Made by a program: the position numbers and the translations under genes. From NCBI GenBank assembly GCA_024811115.1, contig JAKOGH010000763.1, positions 174,814-238,813 of the forward strand: a stretch of DNA of 64,000 nucleotides. The letters are read 5' to 3'. Under the pieces are notes generated by a model, which was not told the origin of the DNA, did not search any database, and was given only the letters and a program-made list of their open reading frames with translations. The stretch comes from Terana coerulea (taxonomy: Eukaryota; Basidiomycota; Agaricomycetes; Polyporales; Phanerochaetaceae). Below, piece after piece: positions 1 through 10,573 of this stretch; position 1 is the first letter of the stretch, and every line of letters begins with the position of its first letter.

Positions 1-561
1 GTGTTTGAAACATGGCTTTCATCACGCTGCGCTCGGCCCTACGGAACATATGATCGCCTTGAGAGTGCCTGTGGGCGTGTACGAAGAGAATGATACAGGC
101 CTCGTGTGTTGTAGCGGGTACCTGACATTGACGTAAGTAATACAATCATCATTCTAATAGTTCCGGGCTGCGAGTAGATGCTTATTTCCCTCTGTTACAG
201 CATCTGAAAGCACTGCCTTCCGCTCTCCGTCGTGCATTTCAACGACCCTTGCGGTGACCGGAAATTGCAGATGCTTGTGATATCGTGCCTGGAACCTCCG
301 CGCGTACCTGTATTGTGTACGCCACTCGTCCCGCAAAATACGGTGTGCTTTATATCCGTGATATCGGAGCCGGGTCGCGTATTGATCGCGCCTATGCAGC
401 CGCGAATTCCAATACACAATTCATTCCAGCGAGAATGCCAGTACTAGAAGCGTCTATACAGCCACGTATGGGGAAATGGATAAAAGGCAAGACAGTACTA
501 ACAACTGCGCTGCAACAGCTCACCGATCATCCACTGCTTCGCTGAACTTCGGCCCAACACC
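1..561. other. Intergenic, upstream of first small secreted-peptide gene
   Basis: No convincing gene is seen. The overlapping reading frames at 154-545 have no recognisable protein character and contradict one another on both strands. The right end holds the promoter of the small secreted-protein gene that starts at 562, with an AT-rich GATAAAAG at 479-486 as the likely TATA element. Confidence 0.5.
479..486 (+). promoter_or_regulatory. TATA-like element of secreted-peptide gene 1
   Basis: GATAAAAG lies 76 bases before the ATG at 562. That spacing is common in compact fungal genes. Position and sequence are the only evidence. Confidence 0.35.
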
Positions 562-874
562 ATGACCGCCATTCTTCGCTTCTCCGTGTCCATGGCCGTT
601 GTTGTGCTCGGCACTATGATGGCTTTGCTCGTGTCATCTGCGCCATCCGGGATACACTGTGACTCCAGTACGTGAAGATACGATTTCGCAGAGGTACCAT
701 GCGCTGACTTGCTCTAGTTGAAGAAGGTGGAGACTTCCCTCCTAGCTGCTGCACCACCGTAACTGCTACACCCGGTGGTACTATCGAAAAACGCTGGTAT
801 GTATATGCGTCTGCTACAGTAGATTCAAGCCACTCACGATGCGCTGCAGCATTATCGTCGTAACGCCCAAGTAA
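562..874 (+). CDS. Small secreted Cys-containing peptide precursor (copy 1)
   Basis: I do not recognise this family. Three exons give about 69 residues. Exon 1 (562 to about 667) encodes a signal peptide: MTAILRF, then a long hydrophobic core ending ALLVSSAPSG, then IHCDS. A 50-base intron (gtacgt...ctag) leads to exon 2 with EEGGDFPPSCC and ATPGGTIEKR. A second intron (gtatgt...gcag) leads to a short last exon ending VVTPK and stop TAA at 872-874. Cysteines sit in HCD and PSCC; a dibasic KR before the last exon could be a Kex2 site. A diverged, frame-broken relative lies at 3743, with exon 1, the intron phase and the PPSCC block all recognisable. Function is unknown; a secreted signalling peptide or effector-like protein is possible. 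Confidence 0.55.
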
Positions 875-2372
875 CGCCCACTCTGACATACTGACCACCT
901 TGCAATCACTTCTGCGGTGCGATATCGCGCTCCCTGTACGGCCGACGATGGGCTCCTGTTAGCTATGCTCAAATTTACCCTATTGGTTACAGTTGAAATG
1001 TGCATCCCTATGACCTTGGTTTGAATAAGATACTGCGTCGAGATTGACGTCGGCAACTGACCCGGTGCCTTCAATGCACTGACTCTCTGTGTTGAGAGTC
1101 CTTAATCAAGGAGTAGTTCATGAATATTAATGTAGTCGAAAAATGGAACATCACTAAGCGCACAATGTTCTATTTGACACTCGTTCCATACTGTAGTGTG
1201 GAATAAAGGCCACCAGTACTAATGCTAGTTGCGAGCGAGCGGAGCGAGTGAGCATATTCCTAAGGGGCTGAGGCCGAACAAACATGTACAAATTCACAGC
1301 ACGTAGCGCCCGTGCTTTTCAACATCGCTGGCGAAGTGAGAAATATCCCTACAACGTGGCCAAATGTCACCCAAATCCTGTACCGCCTGCACCAATCGAT
1401 AGGCATCGTTGGTCCACGCATTTTCGTGTAGCTTTTGTTGGGTTGTGTGGAGGTACATGCATGCTGCAGCGACTACGAGCTTCTGCCCTGCCCAAAAATC
1501 GCTGTATCAATAGGCGCTCATCCCTACCGACATGTCCCCGAACCTAGTCTGTATTTTGACGCGGGGGTCGTATGAGGTGTTCCGGATTTGGACGCGTTTC
1601 GCTGGATTTGGTATGTTAGACGCCCAGAAATATTCGCGCGTTTTCCTATGCATTTCTCGCTCTGCTCTTGTCGTGCCCCCACCATGCAGGGCTCTTTCGA
1701 CCTGCAGGATGGCGTCTTCACCTTATACACTGGTGACTTCCGACCAGGTTCTCCCTCACCTCAGCCTTCGCCACCACCGCACGTCGACTAAGAGGCTTCA
1801 GAAGACAATCCTTTCGACAGGATCTCAGATGCCGTACCCGCGAAGGCTGCTCATCGTTCGGCCGTTTCATCATCTGGCCCTGGGCTTTTATGCTGCGGAA
1901 AAGGTCGTTCTCCCTATGCTCGCTGCAACGCTGTCGTCATTTTACACTTTCTTACTACTAGGGCAATCAGACAAGCAGGGCACACCAGTTCACCCCGGCT
2001 GTATGGCTAGAGATGATGAGACCTTGAATAGGCTGCAAAAATTCAGTCGCTTGAGCAGGATGGCAGGTCATGTTGTAGCGAGACAGACCCATGGTGAATA
2101 CTATATCTTGAGGTGTGCGTGGTGTGCTGTTCTCTGCCCACACTGACCTATAAGGCATGTGGAATAACCACCCACTAATTGCTCACGCATTCTTAAATAT
2201 ATCATGACACTCCCCTATGCATAATGGGCACCTCTGTACAGAAGTGAAGCACGGCGCAACTGAGTCGCGACTGCGTCGGACGCGACAAACACAGCTTGAT
2301 GGATGCACGTGATGATATGATGGGATCAAACAGGAACACCTGCAACCACCCGCCCCGGTAGTAGCAGACGCT
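875..2372. other. Intergenic stretch without a supported gene
   Basis: Reading frames here, including a 204-codon one at 1532-2146, show no known domain, no plausible signal peptide and no sensible exon pattern, so I treat them as chance. Composition is mixed. Nothing further is recognised before the MITE at 2375. Confidence 0.5.
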
Positions 2373-2374
2373 TA

Positions 2375-2457
2375 CAGCTGTTTCGGGTTATTATGAGAAG
2401 CGCCGTTTTTTTCTCGCGCGCGGCGACCTTCCTAAATAGGAATCTTCCGACTCTTGC
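2375..2457. repeat. Left terminal inverted repeat of the MITE
   Basis: Starts with the palindromic CAGCTG and includes GAGAAGCGCCG, a T7 run and a GCGCGCG block. It pairs with 2771-2853. Confidence 0.8.
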
Positions 2458-2770
2458 CTCCCGACTTGAGTGTGCAGACCTCGGTAACGGTGCTTATAGC
2501 AGGTACTTAAATGTTGCGAATGTACTCGTACATATATGTGCACCACTAATGCTTGATTTGAAGAGGCAAAAACATTCAGATAACACATCCAGAGCCTGAT
2601 TTGCGTACAACTAGGGCAAAATATGCATGCTGACCGGTCTTGCAAGGAGCGCAAGACTCACATACACAGAACATACCACGGAAAGCTCAGTGCATGCTGA
2701 CATAAGTCATATTCCTACTATCAGTGTGTTCTGAACAATATTGAAGGGATGGTGCGTGCAACAGGCTGGG

Positions 2771-2853
2771 GCAAGGAGTCGGAAGATTCCTATTTGGGAA
2801 GGTCGCCGCGCGCGAGAAAAAACGGCGCTTCTCATTATAACCCGAAACAGCTG
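2771..2853. repeat. Right terminal inverted repeat of the MITE
   Basis: Reverse complement of the left arm. It has an A6 run where the left arm has T7, and ends in the palindrome CAGCTG followed by TA. Confidence 0.8.
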
Positions 2854-2855
2854 TA

Positions 2856-3742
2856 ACAGCGTATCCGTAGCCCAAAGCGCAGGTTGACCCGCTGTGTTCG
2901 CTGTCTGCCTCGGGGAGACTACCCGAACCTGACTCTTCCCCTACTTAAGTTATTCGCAGTACGGCAGCGCGCAGTCTCACAGGCCTGCGGTGTATAACGG
3001 CTCACAAACTGAACAAACCTCACATTCAGCAGCTCGCGAGCACGTGGCGCGACCCGCGGAACTTACATGTTAAGTAAGTACGACGGCAAAGTCGGCAGCC
3101 GGTCCAGGGTAGGTGCCAGAGGTCGTTACTTTTGATCTCACTCGCCAGACATCACCGCCCTCCGGACAGACCCCGAATACCTCTGCAGACTTCGTCACGA
3201 CTTGAGACTGTTGTTGTAAGTGTACACGAACCACACAAGAACCACAGTCTAACACGGCCTGCTCTACCGTCTTTGCTCGCGCCGGACAAAATAGCGCAGC
3301 AGATGCGCAGATATGCACATGTTTCGCTTGAAGCGAAGTCAGTGCATCGGCGGTCCGGCTGTAAAGGAGATCTGACGGTTTCGAGAGTGAACTGTCAAGA
3401 TGGCTGGTCGCAGCAGCAATCAGACCCAGCAGGTGCCTGAATTCAAAGCAAGTAGCTTATCTCTCGGGACGTGGGAAAGCGAGCTGATGAGTTTCGCAGA
3501 TTGTCCCAGCCGCGCAGCAAAATCGCAGTCCTCTTTCTATTGTCGACTAACCAGCTATGCATCAATGGGTTACAGCCGGCGATGCCATGCCGATGATGGC
3601 CTCAGTCTAGAGAGCATCTCCACATGAGTGCTCGTATGCATGATCCTAAACATATATAACGGTGAGCTGGACTCTTCCAATTTTCAAGTATACTCCAGGA
3701 TCTGGGCTGATTGAGCCGTTGCGCAGGAGCTCCACCTTCATC
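2856..3742. other. Intergenic, upstream of secreted-peptide gene 2
   Basis: No gene is supported. A TATATAA at 3653-3659 lies about 85 bases before the ATG at 3743 and is the likely core promoter of the second secreted-peptide gene. Confidence 0.45.
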
Positions 3743-3985
3743 ATGGCCGCCACCCTTCGTCTCTCAGCATTCATGGCTTTCCTTATGCTCAGCGCAATGA
3801 CGGGTCTGCTCGTCGCCTCTCGGCCGTCTCCTCAGATCCATTGCGACAGCAGTACGTATACAACCAATCTGAGTGAAGGAGGGATGCAAGCTCACCAAGC
3901 TTCAGTTGAGGATAGCGGAACCTCCCCCTAGCTGCTGCGTGACAACAACTCCCCACCCCGGTGTTATTGAGAAAGCGCTGGTAAG
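3743..3985 (+). pseudogene. Small secreted-peptide gene, copy 2, frame broken in exon 2
   Basis: Paralogue of the gene at 562. Exon 1 encodes MAATLRLSAFMAFLML, then a hydrophobic signal peptide ending LLVASRPSPQ, then IHCDS. The intron (gtacgtat...ttcag) sits at the same place and phase. In exon 2 the reading frame gives EDSGTSP and stops at TAG near 3929. The family motif PSCC followed by VTTTPHPGVIEK is intact in another frame directly downstream. Between the shared GGA and AGC codons this copy is two bases shorter than copy 1, next to a C5 run. It is either a truncated or inactivated gene or a homopolymer under-call in the consensus. The end coordinate marks the last recognisable homology. 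Confidence 0.5.
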
Positions 3986-3989
3986 CATG

Positions 3990-4382
3990 TACTCTTCACT
4001 ATAGCGAACAAGTCACTCATACTTGCCTCAAGCATCTAATCCTCGAGCACGTCCTGTAGCTTATTATAAGCCACAAGATTCAAATTTTACCGTGCACAAT
4101 CTGTCGCGAATCAGATATTCCTTTGGCAGAGAATATGGGAGACGAGAAGAATGCCTCGTTTCATGCCGCCTATGTGAATTCATTTTTGTGGTCTGTGTGA
4201 GCCATGCGATATATTCTTTTCTCACTGTAAGCAATAGTATTCATTCTCACAGACCGCAGACTCAACGCGATATACGCAAAGAATCACGCAATGTTAGTCC
4301 TTGAGGGGCGTATCGAACGTTTTTGTGAATGATTTGTATTGACTATTTACTTCATACATGAAACTCTTTTGGCTTTTGTAGT
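3990..4382. other. Intergenic, AT-rich
   Basis: This lies between the secreted-peptide copy and the 3' end of kinase A. It holds long AT-rich segments and no supported gene. It probably contains the 3' untranslated region of kinase A, which is transcribed leftward. Confidence 0.4.
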
Positions 4383-7004
4383 TTACTGAGCCGAATACAT
4401 GTGGGCAAGCGTGCCCACAGGACTTGCGATGTGGACCTTCAAACCAGAGCTGAGGCTTCCGCGCGTCTGGCAAGTCCGGGTGAGCCTCGAGAAACAAAGT
4501 GAAGACAGATGGATACTCACATTTGAAGCGAGCGAAGCGTCGGGAAATTGGACGTCAACACTCAGAGCAGAAGAAAGCGAGACCGAGAAGATATCAGAAG
4601 GAGTAGCATCCGAGTCAGGAAGGAAAGAAACATCGCCGAGGTCCGAAAGGTCCTCGAAGTCGTGCAAGGAAGAAAGCCGAGGGGGAAAGCACGGATCGGG
4701 GCTTGCGAAGACGGAGCAAATCGACATGTCCGACTTAGCAGGGACCGCCGGAAGTACAGAAGCGAAGAATGGCTCGTCGTCGATGGCGCCAATGACCGGA
4801 GAGGGGTAAGCCTCGGTTTGAGGGGTGAGCAAAGGTCCTCAGACTCAACGCTCTCGTCGGTGGCCAAGAACGAAGAGTCGTACTCCTTTACTGGAAGTAC
4901 GGATGTGGGAGGGGCCGGGGCCGGGGCGATGGGTGCAAGGGGAACGGTCATAGCGGGGACCAGCAAATCTGAGGTGAAGTCGAAGTCGGGGAAGGAAGGA
5001 TCGTCTTCCTCGGGCTCATCGCCGCCCATGTAGTACCGAGGATCAGGGAAGCGGTCCAAGGAGATCGGCTCGTCCGCGGGGATGTCGAGCTGCAATGGCG
5101 CGGAGACCTTGCCAGCTGCGAGAGCCTTCCATTTGCTGACAAGAGCAGTCAGCTCAAGACGAGAAAATATAACTGCAGAGATACTCCACATCGAGCGGAA
5201 GAACGGGTGTGACTTCAGCGTAGCAAGGGTTGCCCGCTCTTCGTGGTCCTTCTCAAAAATCTAAAGCGCGGAAACGTCAGATATGATATTCGCGAGCAAG
5301 AGGGTCTGGAACGCACCGTGTAGAGGAACGAGAACATCATTTCCGGAATCTCGTCATCACCGAGCCAATCCTCGAAATCTTCGTGGATGACGTGGGCCAT
5401 TGCGTCCTCAAGGCTGTGAACCTCGTCCTTGTCCCAGATTGTCTACATGCCAAGTACAATCAGTCAACTTATGGAGTAAATCTTTTAAACCGTAGTACTC
5501 ACACGTCCAGTGATACACTTGAATAGTAGTGCGCCGTACGCCCACACATCGCTGGCCGGGGAGTAGTGCATGACCTGCCACACCTCCGGTGCAAAGTACT
5601 CGGGCGTTCCGGTATAGCCCTCCTTGACGCCTGCAGCCCGATTCGCCTTGAGCTCGTCGAAGAAGGTCGCAAGGCCGAAGTCGCCAATGACGAGGTTGCC
5701 CTTCGCGTCGAGGAAGATGTTGGCAGGTTTCAGGTCGCGGTGGACGACGCCAAGCTGATGTACCTTCTGGAGGCCAAGGAGCTGCAGGGTAAACGAATGA
5801 GCAATCACGTGCGCGCGATGTAGGCAAGTTGAACGTACGAGCTGAGCAGCATAGAAAATAACCAATGGTGCCGGTAAAGGGCCGCAGTCCTCCATAAGCT
5901 CCTGGAGGTCGCCACCAGGATAGTACCGCTGGAGATATACTATCAGCCTCCCTCCCCGCAACAGGGTGAAAATACGTACCGTCACGAAGTAGAGGTGGGC
6001 ATCATCCTGAAAGCTCGCGAGCATGTCGAGAATGCCGTTCTGCCCCACCACCGCCCGCAGCGCCGCCTGCTCCTTCCGCACCTGGTCTTCCCGCCCTTCC
6101 ACATGGTCCTTCCGGATCGTCTTCATGGCGCACCTGAGGCCGGTGCGGCGGTGCTGAACGAGGGAAACTGCACCCCATGCGCCTCTGCCCAGGTAGTCGA
6201 CCTCGACGAAGTCGTAGACCGACAGACCCTTGATGGCGACGGGCGAAGACGATGTGACTGGTGGAAGCAGAGTAGTCTGCACGCTAGGATGGATATCGTA
6301 GGAGGTGCTGATATCCTTTATAGCAGTGGTATCCACGATGGCAGAGGTAGATAGGACGACCAAAGCGTTCGTGGTGGTAGCATCGGTAACAGCGGCGGGC
6401 ACATATACGGGGAAGACAGCGGACTCGAGCACAGCAGCTGTCGGCTGGACAGGCTCACACACTAGCGAGGCTGGCGCTGGGATAGTGTCGTCGGGGACCA
6501 CGAAGGCGGTGATCCGCTCAGGGCGAATGGCGCCCTCGAAGAGGCGGCTGACGTGCTGCGGGGCTGATGCATCAGATCTGTAAGTCAATACCACACTGCT
6601 AAGACGTACGTTGCGCTCAAAGAAGTGAAGTGGTTGGTTCAGCTTGACTGAGTGGTGGATGGACAGTACTTCAGGGTGGTGGACGGCTTGTCGCAGGGCT
6701 TCGAGGTAGGCGTGTTCCGTGGTGACGATGTTCAAGGTAGCCTACAAGAGCATGTTGAGAATGATCTTTTGCGAGTTGATGAGTACTTACTATATCCAGC
6801 AGCGACTCCGCGCATACCTTCTCTTCGAGGTCATGAATCGCTGTGTCCAACGCCTGCACCTCCGGCTTGACCTTCAACTTCTGTCAGCTACCTCCGATAT
6901 GCCCAACATGGTATATACCTACCTCATGAGTAGTATCCTTCTTCAGCTTCTTCATGATCCTTTTGCTCCCGCAAGAACGACTTGATCTTCTTGAGGATTG
7001 CCAT
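4383..7004 (-). CDS. Protein kinase A: Ser/Thr kinase with conserved N-terminal block and acidic tail
   Basis: Eukaryotic Ser/Thr protein kinase. The order is: a short basic start (MAILKKIKSFLRE); a conserved block (AYLEALRQAVHHPEVLS, FFERN, HVSRLFEG); a low-complexity linker; then the kinase domain. Visible kinase motifs are the Gly-rich LGRGAWGAVS, the lysine in CAMKTIRK, HRDLKPANIF, DFGLATF and GTPEYFAPEVW, followed by SDVWAYG. All catalytic residues are therefore present. The tail is acidic (DEPEEDDPSFPDFDFTSD). Introns are short and phase-conserved with kinases B and C. Two frame problems exist. Exon 1 reads into a stop at TCA TGA unless one base is removed, or translation starts at the internal ATG at 6955 (MKKLKKDTTHE). 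In the tail near 4835-4845 the frame changes: as read it ends at 4562, whereas the conserved frame (LLTPQTEAYPSPVIG) runs on through one more intron to TAA at 4383-4385. Target and role are unknown. Kinase C is the better-preserved relative. Confidence 0.75.
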
Positions 7005-7099
7005 GGTGGCAGTAGGGCAACGAGCCAGGTCGGGTGTCGGGGATGTGGAAGGGAAGAGACTATGGGAGTGGCAAGACTACTTCGCCGTACAGACAGCTG

Positions 7100-7154
7100 C
7101 TTATATTTGTCTCGCATGCGGCTAGCTAGCGGATAACAGGAGGCGAGCGTCAGC
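7100..7154 (-). promoter_or_regulatory. Kinase A promoter: TATA and block shared with kinase B
   Basis: On the minus strand a TATAAG lies at 7100-7106, about 100 bases before the MAIL start. Upstream at 7128-7154 is GCTGACGCTCGCCTCCTGTT, which closely matches GCTGACATTCGCCTCCTACC at 13231-13250 in front of kinase B. The shared block suggests either common ancestry of the promoters or a retained binding site. Confidence 0.4.
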
Positions 7155-7159
7155 TTGCT

Positions 7160-7717
7160 CGTCCGCCGCTGAGGTTGGTGTTGCCCGCCTCAATTACCAT
7201 CGAGGCTGGGCGGTAGTTTGTGCTTGCGCGCATGCATTCTGGTGCGCATATAGCCCATCTTAGGCCTAAAACGAGAGATTGAAATACCGTTTGAGCTCAT
7301 TCAATGATATTCGCACCTCTGTGTCGGAGACGATCCTCCTTCACCAGTTGATTTCCTTCAATACAAAGGTCAGGAATGTCCCGAGCGATGCTGCGGTACT
7401 TCGGCATTCCCTCTTGCGACGGTTGTAAAAGACCACTGACAGCGGGACATCCTGCAGTTGAGAGGTAGAGGTTGGCCGACTGCGAAAGCGTAAGGGATGT
7501 GGAGAGGTTCATTCGTAAGCGTCTAAGATTTTGTCTCCATCAAGGCAGATGCCGAACGCCACAAAGACGCGAAGGGCCCGGGTTATCCTCAGCAGAATAA
7601 TACCTACACTTCAGTCTCTCCCAGTTATGAATCGTAACAGCCAAATACGTTTTATCAATGTAATAAGCAAAATATGGTGTTAAGTTGAAGTTTACCAAAT
7701 CTCCCTTCGTGCTGTCT
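7160..7717. other. Intergenic between kinase A promoter and GGT 3' end
   Basis: Nothing secure is seen. A minus-strand open frame of about 71 codons (7297-7512) has leucine-rich character but no recognisable domain, and is left uncalled. Confidence 0.4.
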
Positions 7718-10118
7718 CTAATACCCCGCGGCCTTGCCCCGCTTCCGCGAGTCGCTCGCAGCTGCAAGCCAGAGTCAACCTTCCAGCGCGTGAACCACAA
7801 ACATTGCACTCACCATATATCGTGTCTCCCTTCTTCGTCACTAGCTGCACCACTGCTGCCACGCGATTGATATCCGCAAGGGACACATTATGTCCCTTTG
7901 CTCTGAGCTCCTCCACTACGCCCGCGTCGTACACGTTATCCGTATCGACAATTTGGGGGAACAGCTGGTCATGCACACGGCCGTACTCAACGGCTGCACT
8001 CGCGTCGAGACCCCAGTCAAGGTTAACCAGCGACTGGAATACGGCAGGGAATATGCGCGAGCCACCCGACGCGCCGACGACGGCGAACACGTCGCCGTGC
8101 GCGTCCTCAATGATGGTTGGCGCGGTGGACGACAACGGGCGTTTGCCGGGCTTTGGGTAATTGTCTACGTGTGCATAGTGGGTTAGATGACACCAAGTGG
8201 TTAAAGGAGGGGAAAGAAACGGACAAGGTGACGGGAAGAGCCCGAACGCGTTGGGGACGCCGGGAATAGAGAAGTCGTCGAGCTGCAGGAAGGTAGCTGA
8301 GCAATATACAAACAATTAAACGAGAGTCGCGACGTACCTCGTCGTTCAAAATCACGCCCGTCTCAGGGTCAAGCACCAGCGAACCAAAGACGAGGTTTAC
8401 AGTAGATGTTATGGACACGGCCATGCCGTCCTTATCTAATATGGACGAATGGCTCTGGTAAACACGACCGCGTTAAGGATGTTAATCGGTAAGCAGACCA
8501 AAGCTGCGCTCACAGTTCCGTGATCTATGGGGACGTCGTATATTGGTTGATAATATTCGGGCGTATGCGTATAATCCTAAAGACGGAGGATTAGCTGTAT
8601 TACGCGACTCGAATAAGGCGAATGACATACGTCGGTGATGTTTGGGTAGATCGTCTCTGCGTAAGCCTTGGTGGAGATTTTCGCAATGGTCTTCACTTCT
8701 TCCGTACCCATGAATGCAGGATCCGAGACTCGAGTTCTACAGTGCGGTTCAGTTGCGCCCGTGTTCGTTACAGCTGGCAGGCGTACCTAGCGGAGAACCC
8801 GACTGCGCTGTGTCAGCAAGGTCAACTAAAATACCAGCACACGCACATTTCATAATCTCAACCAGCCGGTGCACATTCAGGCCCGTACGCCCCTCCGCAA
8901 CCAAGTCAGGGTACATTTCAAGGAGGTTGAACATGTGCAGAAGCACAGGCCCAGATGTCGGCGCGTGGGTAGTATAAATGGTGCGATCGCGGTACGTGCC
9001 CTTGAGCGCGGGCATGACCTTGACCTCGTAAGCGTCGAAATCTTCTTGGGTCATGATGCCTCGGTTCTCGCGAATCTTCTTGAGCAGGGCGTCGGCAATA
9101 GGGCCCTGGCGATACCTTCAGCACCTTGCACAAGAGATCCAGAGGCAAGGCATACCTTATAGAACGCATCTGGCCCTTCCTTCGCGATGGTGTGTAATGT
9201 GCGTGAGAGTGCGGTTCGTCGGATGATGTCTCCTTCGCGGAGCAGACAGCCAGTGGGTGCAAAGACCTCTTTCCAGTCGGGGTAGTTGAGCATGAGGGAC
9301 GAGAACATCTGCCACAGGTGTGAGACAGACGCTGCGAGTAAGACGTAGTGCCCGTACCTGTATTCTCCTGTCCAGCTCCTTCGAGACCCGCCATCCCTTC
9401 GCCAATTCGGCCGCGGGCATGACGAGGTCTTCCCACGCAACGGAACCCCAGAGGTCGTGTGCCTTCTTCAGTCCACGCAACTCGCCAGGGACTCCCACGG
9501 CGAGACCACCCCAGCGTGCTGCGTCTGGTCGCCCGACATACATGGTCTCGGTGGCAGCGAGAGGTGCTACTTCACGGAAATCGATGTTGGTAACTTCGGA
9601 GGCGTTGGATGAGCTGTTTGTCATCGAGGGTGGGACACGGACGGTCATAAATCCTCCACCTCCGATACCTGACCTACGTCGACTGAGCAAAAGTGATAAA
9701 AACGCGGATTGTATGGGGCGCACGAAAACATGTTCACCACGCCGATGCAAAGCGTCGTGCTGATGGCAGCGTCCACCGCATTTCCACCCCTCCTAAGCGT
9801 GCGCACTCCAATGTCCGAGCAAAGCTCGTTCTCGCTGGCTATCGCTCCGTGCTTTGCCTTGACAAGCCATGCCGGGTTCCGTGCACACGACCGCGCCCCG
9901 CACGCGCCGTTCTTCGTCAAACTGACCTCGGCGTCGGGTTCACCAGCCCAAGGACGTCGCCATGCCGCGCAGACGAGTGTTATGGCAAGCAAGAGAACGT
10001 AGACAGGGTGTCTCCGAGTCCGCGGAGGGTGTGATGGACGTTCGTGGTCAAGATGCAGAGGCAGCATCTCGCCGGACTTGATGTCCTTGAGCGCATCGGA
10101 TGGCTGCGAGCTCGCCAT
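7718..10118 (-). CDS. Gamma-glutamyltransferase (glutathione hydrolase)
   Basis: Gamma-glutamyltransferase of the Ntn-hydrolase superfamily, cleaving the gamma-glutamyl bond of glutathione. MASSQPSD starts a short cytosolic N-terminus followed by one membrane anchor ([15 protein letters not shown]), giving the type II topology usual for eukaryotic GGTs. The large-subunit region contains [24 protein letters not shown] and LRGLKKAH. The small subunit begins at the nucleophile Thr in [14 protein letters not shown]; an intron falls immediately after the Thr codon (8514-8516). Downstream are [28 protein letters not shown] and GASGGSRI, all family signatures. The last exon ends [12 protein letters not shown] with TAG at 7718-7720. 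The splice around 8740-8860 (after HRLVEIMK) is not resolved by eye and could hold a base error. It is divergent from the WRAP73-type gene at 10574. Link to nitrogen or sulfur nutrition is family knowledge only. Confidence 0.9.
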
Positions 10119-10573
10119 CCCGGACAGCAATGGTGAAGTGGGGTCTGGGTGAGGTTATCGCGGGGTCGTTGCACGCAATTCACGTCTTCCCGTGAGATAA
10201 GCCAGTGAGCGTAAGTCGCTATGTCATCCTCAGATTCCTCACGCGTAGCCGCCCTGCTCGGCCAACGAAGCCGGCACGACTTGAGCATGTAGATCCCTCT
10301 CGAAACCCACTCGCTAACACTGCCTTTGCCAGCTTGTCTCTTGCAAACCTATGGTCTGTAGCTCCGCCATAATTATAGATGGCTTTCATGGCTTTTTTGT
10401 GCCGGCTGCGTTGAAGCGGAGATGGTGGAAATTCACTATCCGACGCGCTCGCGTTGACACGCGTCAGGAGCGCGTCGAACGACCCTAACCACAACTTCCA
10501 CCAACGTAAATGTCCTATCATTCATACTTAGTCTGCGTCTTACTTACCTTCCTCCTACTAGTACGGGTAGAGG
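10119..10573. promoter_or_regulatory. Divergent intergenic region between GGT and WRAP73-type gene
   Basis: These 455 bases separate two genes transcribed away from each other, so it must hold both promoters. No clear TATA box is visible on the right side. Frames inside it lack protein character. Confidence 0.5.

Larger units (their letters stand above)
2373..2855. mobile_element. MITE-like element with about 83-bp terminal inverted repeats and TA target duplication
   Basis: The element body is 2375-2853 (479 bases). The left end begins CAGCTGTTTCGGGTTATTAT, and the right end read on the minus strand begins CAGCTGTTTCGGGTTATAAT. The arms (2375-2457 and 2771-2853) match over about 83 bases, with roughly two substitutions and two single-base length differences. 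Both outer borders are flanked by TA (2373-2374 and 2854-2855), the target duplication typical of Tc1/mariner-type transposition. The centre has no transposase frame, so this is a non-autonomous element. It lies between the two related secreted-peptide genes. Confidence 0.8.

Noticed and set aside
1532..2146. 204-codon open frame on the plus strand
   Set aside because: No domain, signal peptide or splice pattern; composition is like chance translation; overlapped by frames on the other strand.
7297..7512. Possible F-box or LRR fragment on the minus strand
   Set aside because: Only loosely leucine-rich; too short and without a recognisable motif.
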